From assembly GCF_017876405.1 (NCBI RefSeq), contig NZ_JAGINW010000001.1:10863203-10927202 (forward strand): a stretch of 64,000 nucleotides of DNA, written 5' to 3'. A program made the position numbers and the translations under genes. The first letter of the stretch is position 1. Every line of letters begins with the position of its first letter. The notes below the pieces were generated by a model. The model had not been told where the DNA came from and ran no database searches. It saw only the letters and a program-made list of their open reading frames with translations. Of the stretch, positions 1 through 8,693 are shown piece after piece. Source of the stretch: Kibdelosporangium banguiense. Its GTDB lineage: Bacteria > Actinomycetota > Actinomycetes > Mycobacteriales > Pseudonocardiaceae.

Positions 1-100
1 GGCACGGACCACACCACGACGCCCAGAAGTCGACCAGTACCGTCCCAGGACGGCTGACGACCCCGTCGAAGTTCTCCTTGGTCAGCTCCACCGTGGCCAC
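1..100 (-). CDS. Thioredoxin, N-terminal part (runs off the window)
   Basis: Thioredoxins are small cytosolic disulfide reductases using a CGPC pair. On the minus strand a GTG at 98-100 opens a frame reading VATVELTKENFDG, then TVLVDFWASWCGPC at the window edge. This is the thioredoxin beta1-alpha1-beta2 start with the active site. A good ribosome site (AGAGGAG) lies about 6 bases upstream of the GTG. Only 33 codons are visible. The upstream region carries two C4/G4 palindromes, which suggests control by a CsoR-type repressor. Identification rests on the active-site block and is strong; which thioredoxin paralogue it is cannot be said. Confidence 0.85.
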   Translation of the reverse strand, partial: MATVELTKENFDGVVSRPGTVLVDFWASWCGPC

Positions 101-114
101 AATCACTCCTCTCT

Positions 115-132
115 CATACCCCCTACGGTATG
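115..132. promoter_or_regulatory. CsoR-like operator, site 1
   Basis: CATACCCCCTACGGTATG is an imperfect palindrome with a C-tract, lying 15 bases upstream of the thioredoxin start. CsoR/RcnR/CstR-type repressors bind G/C-tract palindromes of this look. Binding here is inferred. Confidence 0.45.
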
Positions 133-168
133 CAACAACAAGGCCGTCCTGTTCCCAGCGCTCGATGA

Positions 169-182
169 TACCCCCAGGGGTA
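169..182. promoter_or_regulatory. CsoR-like operator, site 2
   Basis: TACCCCCAGGGGTA has 6-base arms (TACCCC/GGGGTA) around CA. It sits between the thioredoxin gene and the divergent CsoR-like fragment, the usual place for an autoregulated repressor site. Palindrome seen directly; regulator assignment inferred. Confidence 0.5.
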
Positions 183-208
183 CTATCACGGCTGGAGGTG
201 ACGAACAC

Positions 209-301
209 ATGGACTTGGCATCTGTCGCCGACGAGGCCACGAAACGGTTGCGCGCCGCGCGCCGCATACTCGGCCAACAGCCGACTAATGGCACTACGTA
301 G
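209..301 (+). pseudogene. CsoR-family-like regulator, N-terminal fragment
   Basis: An ATG at 209 with a strong ribosome site (GGAGGTGA) opens a 30-codon frame containing ATKRLRAARRILGQ. This resembles the first helix of CsoR/DUF156 metal- or thiol-sensing repressors (TKRLRRARGQ...). It then stops at 299-301, long before a normal length of about 90 residues, and IS-A begins 37 bases later. The nearby C4/G4 palindromes and divergent thioredoxin fit a CsoR regulator. I read it as a truncated remnant; it is too short to be sure of the family. Confidence 0.4.
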
Positions 302-337
302 CCAGATACTCTGATCCATCCCCGGTGACAATGACCC

Positions 338-1564
338 TGCGCTTGCCGAAAACCTCATCCGTACTGGTCAGATGCTGCCCCATGGTGACATCGACTCCGT
401 CCACTCACGGCTCGCGGTCCCCCGGCAGGATGACTGGCTGTGCTGCTGCGACTAGCCTACCTCGGCCTGACAAACACCTTCGCCCTGCTTCGCCTGCTCC
501 CGATGACCGACCGAGACAAGGACATCGAGATCCTGGTGCTGCGACACCAGATCGCAGTACTGCAACGGCAACTCGGCGACACGAGGGTACGATTCAGTCC
601 AACTGACAGGGCGTTACTCGCCGCGCTCCTGCATCGACTACCACGCCACACCTTGCACAAACTCCGCCTGCTGGTACGCACGGATACGATCCTGCGCTGG
701 CACCGCGACCTAATGCGCCGACGCCACGCCAGCATGTCCCGACCGAAACGCCCGGGCCGGCCCCGCACCATCCGATCCGTGCAAGCCCTGGTCCTGCGCC
801 TGGCGAAGGAGAACCCAAGCTGGGGCTATCGCCGCGTCCACGGCGAACTTCTCGTCTTGGGCATCAAAGTCGCCGCATCTACCGTCTGGCAGATCCTCAC
901 CGACGCCGACATAGATCCTGCTCCCGAACGCGCGTCGAGCACCTGGGCCCAATTCCTCCGCTCCCAGGCCGAGGCCCTGTTAGCCTGCGACTTCTTCGAA
1001 ACCGTCACGCTCACCGGCCTCCGCATGTACGTGCTGATCGTGATCGAGCATGCTCAACGCCGCATCCGCATCCTCGGCGCCACACCACATCCCACCGCAG
1101 CATGGGTGACCCAAGCCACCCGCAACCTCGTCATAGACCTCGAGGACACCCACTGCCGGACACGGTTTCTGATCCGCGATAGGGACGGCAAGTTCCCTCA
1201 GTTGTTCGACGTCATCCTCGCCGACGCCGGCATCGAGGCCGTGCTGAGTGGTGTTCAGATGCCCAGGATGAACTCGATCGCCGAACGCTGGATCCAAACC
1301 TGCCGACACGAACTGCTCGACCGCACCTTGATCTGGAACCAGCGACACCTGCTCCACGCACTCCGCGAATACGAGCGGTTCTACAACACGCACCGACCTC
1401 ACCAAGGCATCGCCAACGCCCGACCATTACAGCCACTGCCAGAACCGATCACCGATCCAGCCCAGATCAGTCAACTCCACATCCACCGGCACCCACGATT
1501 GGGCGGCATCCTCAACGAGTACCACGCCGCCTGACCAGCACGGATGACATTTTCGGCAGGCGCA
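338..1564 (+). mobile_element. Insertion sequence IS-A, copy 1 (complete)
   Basis: The 1227-base element is bounded by inverted repeats: TGCCGAAAACCTCATCCGT... at 344-371 and its complement at 1531-1558, 28 bases with a few mismatches. Outer bases TGCGC extend the match to 338 and 1564. It holds one transposase gene whose stop lies inside the right repeat. The same ends recur at 18004, 23420, 33911, 41483 and 52636, so this is a family that has moved repeatedly here. No clear target duplication is visible. Confidence 0.88.
440..1534 (+). CDS. IS-A transposase (rve integrase core)
   Basis: A 364-residue DDE transposase of the retroviral-integrase-core type. The N-terminal helix-turn-helix region has ILVLRHQIAVLQRQL; a basic linker and SWGYRRVHGELL follow. 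The catalytic core has the first Asp in LLACDFFETV, the second in FLIRDRDGKF and the Glu in MNSIAERWIQTCRHELLDR. The end is FYNTHRPHQGIANARP...GGILNEYHAA. Length and motifs look complete, so this copy may be active and could drive the damaged relatives elsewhere in the window. The exact start is uncertain because upstream GTG/TTG codons exist. Confidence 0.9.
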   Translation: MLLRLAYLGLTNTFALLRLLPMTDRDKDIEILVLRHQIAVLQRQLGDTRVRFSPTDRALLAALLHRLPRHTLHKLRLLVRTDTILRWHRDLMRRRHASMSRPKRPGRPRTIRSVQALVLRLAKENPSWGYRRVHGELLVLGIKVAASTVWQILTDADIDPAPERASSTWAQFLRSQAEALLACDFFETVTLTGLRMYVLIVIEHAQRRIRILGATPHPTAAWVTQATRNLVIDLEDTHCRTRFLIRDRDGKFPQLFDVILADAGIEAVLSGVQMPRMNSIAERWIQTCRHELLDRTLIWNQRHLLHALREYERFYNTHRPHQGIANARPLQPLPEPITDPAQISQLHIHRHPRLGGILNEYHAA

Positions 1565-1632
1565 CCACTGAGAGCCCAGAATCCGTGCTAGTCCGATTTA
1601 GCAACGACGCCGGATCTGGACGGAGCGCACCA

Positions 1633-2934
1633 GTGACCACTCGCCGGATTGCCATGTCCTTGATCGCCACGGGATTCGCCTGCGCACTCGCCGTGGCGTC
1701 GCCTGCGGACGCAGCAGCCAACAGCGCGCTGACCGGGATCCGAAGCGTCACGGCGATCACGCAGGTCTACACGTACGGGCAGAAAGTCACCGCAGTGGCC
1801 GTCGAATACCCGGCCGTGGTCGACGCCCTCACTCTCGAGAAGAACACGTTCACCGTGACCGACAGCATCTACAACTTCCGTTACAACCCGATCGAAGATC
1901 TTTCCAAGCGCGCCAAGCGAACCATCACGAAGGTCTACACGAACGACTCGCCCGCCCTGCGCTCGAACGGCAGGTCCGCGACAGGAAGGTTCGTCATCGT
2001 CGAGCTCGCGGCGACCGACGCCGGCGGCAACACCGTCATCGTCTCCAAGTGCCCGACCGTACTCTGTTCGGTCAAAGTGTGAACCCGGCCCTGCCGACAC
2101 AGGTCGTCCAGAACAAGGACGTGCACGCCCGGCCACGGCAGTGGTCCAGGGCGAGTCATCGCCAAGGGATCCCCGGCCGCCCACGGATTGACCGGCAGGA
2201 CAGTCAACCTCCTCGTCGACGACTTCACTCCCGGCACATACGTCCGGGAGGGCACCACGCTCCCCTACGCCTACCACCTGCCACGGCACTACAACCCCCG
2301 CCACCAGTACCCCCTAGTCGTGATCCTGCCAGGACACGGCATGGGCTGGGACGGCGACAACATCGGCGTCCAGATCGCAGCCGACATCCCCGCCACCACC
2401 TGGCTCAGTCCCAAATGGACTGGCACCAGGGAGGACTTCATCGTCCTGGCACCACAGAACCGACGGGTCGGGGCTACCACGGAGGCAGCGGACATGGTCG
2501 CGCTGGTCGAGTGGTTCATGAAGTCCCACAGCATCGACACCGGCCGCGTCTACGCCTCCACCGTGTCCACCCTCGCATGGGAAGCCATGGCAACACAGCC
2601 AGGACTCTTCAGCGCGCCGCTGATCACGGGTGGATTTCGCGTCAGCACCGATCAAGCCGCCCGCATCGCGACCGATCGAACCCCGATCTGGATCACACAC
2701 GGTCTCAACGACCATCTCCTTCCCGTAGCCTTCGGACGCGATTCAGCCACCCTGCTACGGAACGCATACGTCGCCGCCGGTGTCAGCCCCGACAAGGCAG
2801 CAAATCTGGTCCGGTACACCGAGTTCGGCAACAACGCGTTCTCCGAACCGGACTACCACGCCGCGTTCGGGCCCACATACGAGGACACATCCATCCTGCG
2901 ATGGCTCGTCAACTGTCGCAGGCAGCACGGATGA
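1633..2934 (+). pseudogene. Secreted alpha/beta-hydrolase (esterase) with Ig-like N-domain, decayed
   Basis: A GTG at 1633 begins a signal peptide (MSLIATGFACALAVASPADA), then an Ig-like N-terminal domain (YTYGQKVTAVAVEY...GRFVIVELAATDAGG). The frame stops at 2080-2082 after CPTVLCSVKV. Homologous sense continues one frame over (NPALPTQVVQNKDVHA), then returns to the first frame (GRVIAKGSP...TVNLLVDDF) and through a hydrolase domain to 2934 (VVILPGHGMGWDG, APQNRRVG, TPIWITHGLNDH). At least two indels are therefore needed. The region of the expected G-x-S-x-G nucleophile reads VYASTVSTLAWEAM and lacks the motif. The gene is probably dead and lies right beside IS-A. Confidence 0.7.
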
Positions 2935-3295
2935 GCGTTCCCACCACCGGAGTCGATACAGTCAGCGCATCCCTCCACCCAAGGTAGATACCAGATCCTG
3001 ACGTCACACCGGAAACCCCTTTTATTCGTCACCCGCATTGATGCAATGTACTCATAAAAATTCTCCGTACTCATATTAAGTGGTAAAAGTTGCCGACTTG
3101 ACATCTTCTACGACACGCCGCTTTACGCTGGACACATCGCGCGATCAGCAACAGCCAAGCGCTGACCGGCGAAAATTGTTGACGAAACGATATTACTGCG
3201 CATGGCGCATTCTGTTACGCCCTTGGAGACAGTACATTCCAGGGAAGTTCCATGATCGGCCGGAAAAGTCGGCGAAACCATGCGGGGTTGATGAA
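2935..3295. other. Intergenic region without recognised gene
   Basis: 361 bases between the esterase remnant and the VWA gene. It contains an AT-richer stretch around 3020-3080. The downstream frame is open from 3080 but its first 70 residues look non-protein-like. No RNA gene or clear operator seen. Confidence 0.4.
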
Positions 3296-4966
3296 ATGGG
3301 TCGGCATGACGGTGAGCAGCGCAACCGACGCAAGGTCGTCTTGACGCTGAGCATCGTGTTGGCAGGGGCGCTGGTGGCGGGCGTCGCTTGGCTCGCTGTG
3401 GACCGTCTGCGGGAGCCTTCGCAGGCCACGTGCGCCAATCCGGTCATGCTTCCTGTGGTGGTCGCGCCGGATATCGCGCCTGTGGTCGACCAGGTCGCCC
3501 GCGGCCTCAAACCAGAGGACCTGGACACCTGCTACCGGGTCGAGATGGTCATCAATGACTCGGCCACGACCGCTGATCAGCTGGCTCTGCCGAATGCGAG
3601 GAACGTGCCGGCGGTGTGGATCCCAGACTCGACCGTGTGGTTGCGCCGGGCCCGGGAGAAGGGCGCCACGACAGTACCCGACACCGGCTCGTCGATCGCG
3701 AGCTCGCCGGTGGTGATGGCGCTGGCCGAACCGGCCGCGAAAACCCGCGGGTGGCCCAACAAACAGCTGAACTGGGCCGACGTCCTCGGTGCGAGCGGCG
3801 CTGATCTGAACGTCGGCATGGTCGACCCGGCAGTGGACGCTGTGGGCGTGTCCGCACTCATCGCCGCGCGTGGCGTGACAGCGCTGACGCCGGACCCAGC
3901 CGCCAACAACGTCGCCGTGCTGCGCAAGGTCTCGCCGAACGCGGCATCCAGCGCATCCGAACTCTTCGCCAGGGCAGCCGGCAACGCGGGCGCCCCACCG
4001 CTGACCGCGTTCCCCACCTCCGAGCACGAACTGCTGGACAACAACGCCAAACGCAAGGACCAGCAGCTGGTCGCGGTCTACCCTGAACCGGCCGCTCCGT
4101 CGCTCGACTTCCCGTACGCGGTGCTGCCCGCGTCGGACGATGTCGGTGTCGCGGCAGCGAAGTTCCGCACCACATTACTGGCCGCCGGTGTCCAGGACGC
4201 GTTGGCCGCCAACGGTTTACGCCTCCCGGACGGCCGCGTTCCGGGCACCCCGCCAGCCGACAACCGGACCGTCGTCCGGCAGCTGCGGCCGGTACCGCCG
4301 CCGCAGACCGTCCAGCTGGACCAGGTGCTCAACACGTGGGCCGGCATCAGTCAGGATGGGCGCATCCAGGTCGTGATCGATGTGTCGGGTTCGATGAACG
4401 GTGTCATCCCCGGTTCCGGCAAGACCCGGATGCAGGCCTTGTTGGAGGCCTCCGAGGGCGGTATCAGGCTGTTCACCCCGCGGACCAAGTTGGGCATCTG
4501 GGTGTTCTCCGCGGAGCTGGACGGTGACAAGGACTACCGCGAAGTGGTGCCAGTCCTGCCGCTGCCCGAGTTGCTGCCCAACGGCCTGCTGGAAAAGCTG
4601 CGCGGCATCAAGGCCACACCGACCGGCCGCACCGGCCTGTACGACACCACCCTGGCCGCGTACCAGTCGGCGCGGCAGAACTGGGAACCCGGCCGGATCA
4701 ACGTGGTGGTGATCATGACCGACGGCAAGAACGACGACGACGGGCGCGGCGTCAACCGGGACGCCCTGCTCGCCGAACTGGGCAAGCTGCAGGACCCCAA
4801 CCGCCCGCTGCCGATCGTGTTCATCGGCATCGGCCCGGACGTCGACAAGGACGAACTGACCTCGATCTCCAAGGCCACCGGCGGCCAGACGTTCGCGACC
4901 ACCGACCCGAACAAGATCAACGAGATCTTCTTCACCGCCCTGTCCCGCTTCATCTCCGGCAAGTGA
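3296..4966 (+). CDS. Exported substrate-binding-like and VWA domain protein
   Basis: A 556-residue protein that is anchored or exported: after MGRHDGEQRNRRK comes the hydrophobic segment VVLTLSIVLAGALVAGVAWLAV. The middle (about residues 45-330) resembles a periplasmic solute-binding fold (MLPVVVAPDIAPVV, YAVLPASDDVGVAA). The C-terminal third is a von Willebrand A domain with a complete MIDAS: DVSGSMNG, then TGRTGLYD and MTDGKND. VWA domains bind divalent metal and mediate protein contacts. Actinobacteria often carry this two-domain architecture on the membrane outside; its ligand is unknown. I chose ATG 3296 because earlier residues are atypical. Confidence 0.8.
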   Translation: MGRHDGEQRNRRKVVLTLSIVLAGALVAGVAWLAVDRLREPSQATCANPVMLPVVVAPDIAPVVDQVARGLKPEDLDTCYRVEMVINDSATTADQLALPNARNVPAVWIPDSTVWLRRAREKGATTVPDTGSSIASSPVVMALAEPAAKTRGWPNKQLNWADVLGASGADLNVGMVDPAVDAVGVSALIAARGVTALTPDPAANNVAVLRKVSPNAASSASELFARAAGNAGAPPLTAFPTSEHELLDNNAKRKDQQLVAVYPEPAAPSLDFPYAVLPASDDVGVAAAKFRTTLLAAGVQDALAANGLRLPDGRVPGTPPADNRTVVRQLRPVPPPQTVQLDQVLNTWAGISQDGRIQVVIDVSGSMNGVIPGSGKTRMQALLEASEGGIRLFTPRTKLGIWVFSAELDGDKDYREVVPVLPLPELLPNGLLEKLRGIKATPTGRTGLYDTTLAAYQSARQNWEPGRINVVVIMTDGKNDDDGRGVNRDALLAELGKLQDPNRPLPIVFIGIGPDVDKDELTSISKATGGQTFATTDPNKINEIFFTALSRFISGK

Positions 4967-5008
4967 CAGGCCTGCTCGATCGAGTCCGCGATCAACCACA
5001 GTCAAACC

Positions 5009-5022
5009 TGGACTAAAGTCCA
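5009..5022. promoter_or_regulatory. Putative TetR autoregulatory operator
   Basis: TGGACTAAAGTCCA is an inverted repeat with 6-base arms, 40 bases before the TetR start. A second half-site-like AGTCCA lies at 5035-5040, next to the ATG-proximal region. This is the expected location for TetR self-repression. Confidence 0.6.
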
Positions 5023-5061
5023 ATATATGCCTAGAGTCCAAGTAAGTGCTAACGTGGGCAC

Positions 5062-5688
5062 ATGAGCACCGGTCCAGACACGGATGCCGCGCCCCTCGGC
5101 CTACGGGAACGCAAAGAGCTCCAAGCGCGCCGCACGATCCGCGACGCCGCTCTCAAGCTGTTCGCGGAACGCGGATACGAGTCGGTGAGCGTGGACGAGA
5201 TCGCCGTGGCTGCGGACGTGTCGCGAGCGACGTTCTTCAACTACTTTCCCGCCAAGGAAGACACCATCACCCAGCCGGACCCGCAGGAACGCGCCACGTG
5301 GGCTCGCATCCGGGCAGAGCACGCCGACACCGAACCCCTCTGGCAAGCGATCACGGCCACCGTTCTGCAGGGGCTGGCATCCATCGAGGACTCGTTCGTC
5401 GCGCTCCGGCGGATCAAGGCGTCGGCGCCCACCATGGCTGCGACATTCGGCAAGGGAAGCCGGTGGATCAGCGAGGACCTGCGCAGCTGGGTCGAGCAGC
5501 GAACGCCGGCAGAGCGACTGCCCTCAGCCCGGCTCCAACTGAACGTCGCGATGGCGGCGCCCCAGACCGCCTACGAGCAATGGCAGCCCACCGAGCCATT
5601 CCGCACCTTCATCGACACCGCTCGCGCGTACCTGGCCGCCACGGGACAGGGATTCCACACCGGCTCCACCGACCAGGAACGACCTTAG
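5062..5688 (+). CDS. TetR/AcrR-family transcriptional regulator
   Basis: A 208-residue repressor. The N-terminal helix-turn-helix is textbook: RERKELQARRTIRDAALKLF, then SVDEIAVAADVSRATFFNYF (recognition helix) and PAKEDTI. The C-terminal ligand domain is unspecific. A palindrome sits just upstream, so autoregulation is likely. The only adjacent gene it might control is unclear: the gene downstream is a dying levansucrase on the other strand whose 3' end overlaps this one by 3 bases. Ligand unknown. Confidence 0.9.
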   Translation: MSTGPDTDAAPLGLRERKELQARRTIRDAALKLFAERGYESVSVDEIAVAADVSRATFFNYFPAKEDTITQPDPQERATWARIRAEHADTEPLWQAITATVLQGLASIEDSFVALRRIKASAPTMAATFGKGSRWISEDLRSWVEQRTPAERLPSARLQLNVAMAAPQTAYEQWQPTEPFRTFIDTARAYLAATGQGFHTGSTDQERP

Positions 5689-6554
5689 GGACGGTCGTCG
5701 TGACCGAGGATGGCAGTGGCGTCGGTTTCGGTCAGGATGAGGGAGAGAACGGGTGCGGCTGTTCCGCCGAACTGGGCGCGTGCTTCCTCGGCTGCCGCGT
5801 GCCGGAGGTCGACGCCGTTGGTGGACAGGTAGTTGACGAAGCTGACAACGCGGAGGTCTGGCAACACGAACCAGGCATAAGCCCTGATCGGGTCGCGTCG
5901 GAGGGTTTTGGACGACGAGGCCTGAGCCGTTGAGCGCTTCGTACGGTCCCTGCAATGTCGGCGCGACGAAGCCGTAGAGCCCTGTCGGCGCGCATTGAGC
6001 CAGGTGGAACCCATGGCGGCTGGTGCAGAAGAACAGATAGCACAGTCCCTTGTGGACGATGACATGTGGTCGTTCGATCTCATGGTTGATCCCGTCGGCG
6101 ACCACAAGGGGTGAAAGAAGCTCCCAGCCGTCGGGGTTCGCCCGTGCGATCGCGACGGCACCGGCGAAGTGATCATCCCACCGGGTGGAGGCGGCGACGA
6201 GCAGATACTCCTGGCCGTCGGCGGGATCGCGGAACCACGCCGGGTCACGGAAAGCCTTGATCCGGCCGGGAGCTCCGTCGATCTCGTCCGCGGGCAGATA
6301 GATATCGCCGTCGGAGCGCAGGACCACATGGTGCTCGACGTCGCGTTCCAAGTGGACTGACCCACCATCGATGCTGAGCTTCGGGCGGGCTTCCGCGACC
6401 TTCTGGTGAAACGTCGGCCGTGCTTCACCGCGCTCGCCTGCGACGGTGTAGAAGACCGAGACCGAGCCGTCGGGCCTGCGGATCGCGGATCCCGACCACT
6501 CACGACTGCCCAGTGACGTGCCGTCGGCGAACACGTTCCCGAGGTCCTCCCACC
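5685..6554 (-). pseudogene. Levansucrase (GH68) 3' part, cut by IS-E and frameshifted
   Basis: GH68 enzymes are secreted beta-fructofuranosyl transferases acting on sucrose. The minus frame entering from the IS end reads RWEDLGNVFADGTS, EWSGSAIRRPDGSVSVFYT, then KAFRDPAWFRDP (the RDP block) and INHEIERPHVIVHKGLCYLFF (the general-acid region). After TRPDQ, at about 5881-5884, the frame must shift by one to continue AYAWFVLPDLRVVSFVNYL to the TAA at 5685-5687. The N-terminal third with the signal peptide and nucleophile Asp is missing: IS-E begins exactly after codon RW. The missing half is not on the far side of the IS, so more than a simple insertion occurred. Confidence 0.8.
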
Positions 6555-7730
6555 TGTGCCGCTCGAAAAGCCGTAGCGCCTGGTCAGGACACCACTGTGA
6601 AGCCACTGGGATCATGATCCGGTGATCATTTCACTGCTGTACCAACTGACCCGACGACTCCTGTCCGTCCCCGCAGTGCTGCTCCGATGTAACACCACCA
6701 AAGACGCCGAACTGCTCGTGCTCCGGCACGAGAACACCGTCCTCCGCCGCCAGATCACCGGTCACGTCCGCTACGAGCCCGCAGACCGTTTCTGGTTCAC
6801 CGCCCTGTCCACTACTCCCCCGCCGCCGCTGGCACGAGACCCTCCCAGTCCAACCCGCAACGATCCTGGCCTGGCACCGCAGATTCATCACCTGGAAATG
6901 GAACTACAGTCCACGCCGACGCCCCACCGGACGGCCACCCACCCACTCGGCGATCAAAAAGCTCATCCTCGACCTCGCCCGCGACAACCCGCGCTGGGGA
7001 CACAGAAGGATCCAGGGCGAACTGGTCGGACCCGGACATCAGATCGCCGCATCGACGGTCCGGGAGACCCTGAACACGGCCGGCATCGACCCCGCGCCAC
7101 GCCGTACCGGTCCCACCTGGAAACAGTTCCTGGCCACCCAAGCTCACGGCATCATCGCCGCGGACTTCTTCCACCTCGACACCGCACTCGGCACACGCCT
7201 CTACGCCCTGATATTCCTCGAACACGGCACACGACGGCTGCACATCGCCGGCGTCACCCCACACCCCACCCAGGACTGGACCACCCAACAAGCCCGCAAC
7301 CTCACCGTCACCGAGGCACCCCAGGACAAACTCCGATTTCTACTCCGCGACCGCGACACGAAGTACTCGGGCAGCTTCGATGCCGTCTTCCAAGCCGAAG
7401 ACATCAACATCCTCACCAGCGCACCCCAGGCACCGAAGATGAACGCACACTGCGAACGGGTCATCAGAACCCTCCGCAGCGAAGTATGCGACCACGTTCT
7501 GATCCTCAACGAAGCACACGCGCGCGAGGTTCTCACCGAATACCAACGGCACTACAACCAACACCGGCCCCACCAGGCCCGAGACCAGCGACCACCCGAA
7601 CGTCACCACCAAACCGACCGAGCGGACGAAAACAACGTCCACACGTTGCTACGCACTCCTATCCTCAATGGACTCATCAACGAATACCGATACGCCGCTT
7701 GACCTGCAGCGATGACTTTCGAGCGGTACA
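6555..7730 (+). mobile_element. Insertion sequence IS-E, copy 1
   Basis: A 1176-base element. The left end, 6555-6585 (TGTGCCGCTCGAAAAG...), and right end, 7701-7730 (complement TGTACCGCTCGAAAGTC...), are inverted repeats; the same ends occur at 41093, 41412, 62324, 62560 and 62602. It sits between a GH68 remnant and a TPR remnant that do not belong together, so a deletion or recombination followed or accompanied insertion. Confidence 0.8.
6622..7702 (+). pseudogene. IS-E transposase (rve core), frameshifted
   Basis: The start reads MIISLLYQLTRRLLSVPAVLL and ELLVLRHENTVLRRQI. Near 6812-6816 the frame must shift to reach RRWHETLPVQPATILAWHRRF, then RWGHRRIQGELV, the DDE core (IIAADFFHLD, FLLRDRDTKY, MNAHCERVIRTLRSEV) and GLINEYRYAA. 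All catalytic acidic residues are present but in another frame from the N-terminus, so this copy is probably inactive unless it frameshifts. Related to the IS-A transposase in layout but clearly a different family. Confidence 0.75.
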
Positions 7731-8584
7731 TGGTCACGAGCGCACCCGAGCAGGACAGGGCGGATCTTGCCGAGTCGCTGCTCAGTCTCGGCAACGGGCT
7801 GTCAACACTTGAACGCCACAACGAAGCACTCGCCATCGGAGAGCAAGCGCTGGTGATCTATCGGAGATTGGCGGACGCTGAACCTGACCGCTACTTGCCC
7901 AGCCTGGCGACAGCGATCGAATCCCATGGCGTGGAGCTATGGTACGTCAACCGTCACGCCGAGGGGCTCGCCTACCACCGCCAGGCTGTCACCATCCAGC
8001 GGAAACTGGCCACGGCCGAACCTGACCGCTACGCATCCAGCCTGGCGCAGTCCTTGCAGAATCTCAGCATCAGCTTGCTGCAGGTCGGCCACCACGACGA
8101 AGCCTTGGCGTCCGACCTGGAAGGACTGGCCCTCTATCGCAAGCTAACCGAGAGCGAGCCGGACAGCTACCAGGCGGACCTGGCGAAATCGCTCGGCGGG
8201 ATGGGCTGCGACTTGCAGCGGCTGGGGCGTTACCGGGAAGCGTTGGCCAACCGGCAGGAGTCGATGGAGCTCTATCGCGAGCTTGCTACGGCCGAGCCCG
8301 ATCGCTTCCGGCCGGAGTACGCCAACATGCTGTCGCATCTCGGCAATACGCGGCGAATGCTTGGGCAGATCGATGAATCGGTCAGGGTGTCCCGAGAAGC
8401 TATCGCGGTGTGGAAAGCCTGTAGTGAAGCCGACCCGAAACTGCACGAGGCCAGATATCGCAGCGAGAAGGCTTCCCTCTGTCAACTGCTGAACGAGGCC
8501 GGATACCAGGAAACCGCGATTGTCACCGGAGTCTTCCCCCAGCAATCCGGTGAAGCGGTCATGACTCCAGTACGGGTTCGGTAG
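7731..8584 (+). pseudogene. TPR-repeat protein, 3' fragment
   Basis: About 280 residues of tandem tetratricopeptide repeats starting directly at the IS-E end. The recurrent pattern is a GRxxEALxxxxEA helix pair followed by LYRxLAxxEPDRY; examples are RHNEALAIGEQALVIYRRLADAEPDRY and HHDEALASDLEGLALYRKL. The 5' end with any effector or NTPase domain is lost: the first ATG visible lies inside the IS end. Such TPR arrays in actinobacteria often follow CHAT or NTPase domains, but nothing here shows which. Confidence 0.7.
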
Positions 8585-8693
8585 TCCGGACCAGATCGTG
8601 GCCGAATCAGCAAGGTCAGGACGGTCGCGCAGGCCAGCGTACGTTGGCAAGGGATCGCAGAGGCAGACACAGCTGACTCGGGCCTGAGCGGGA

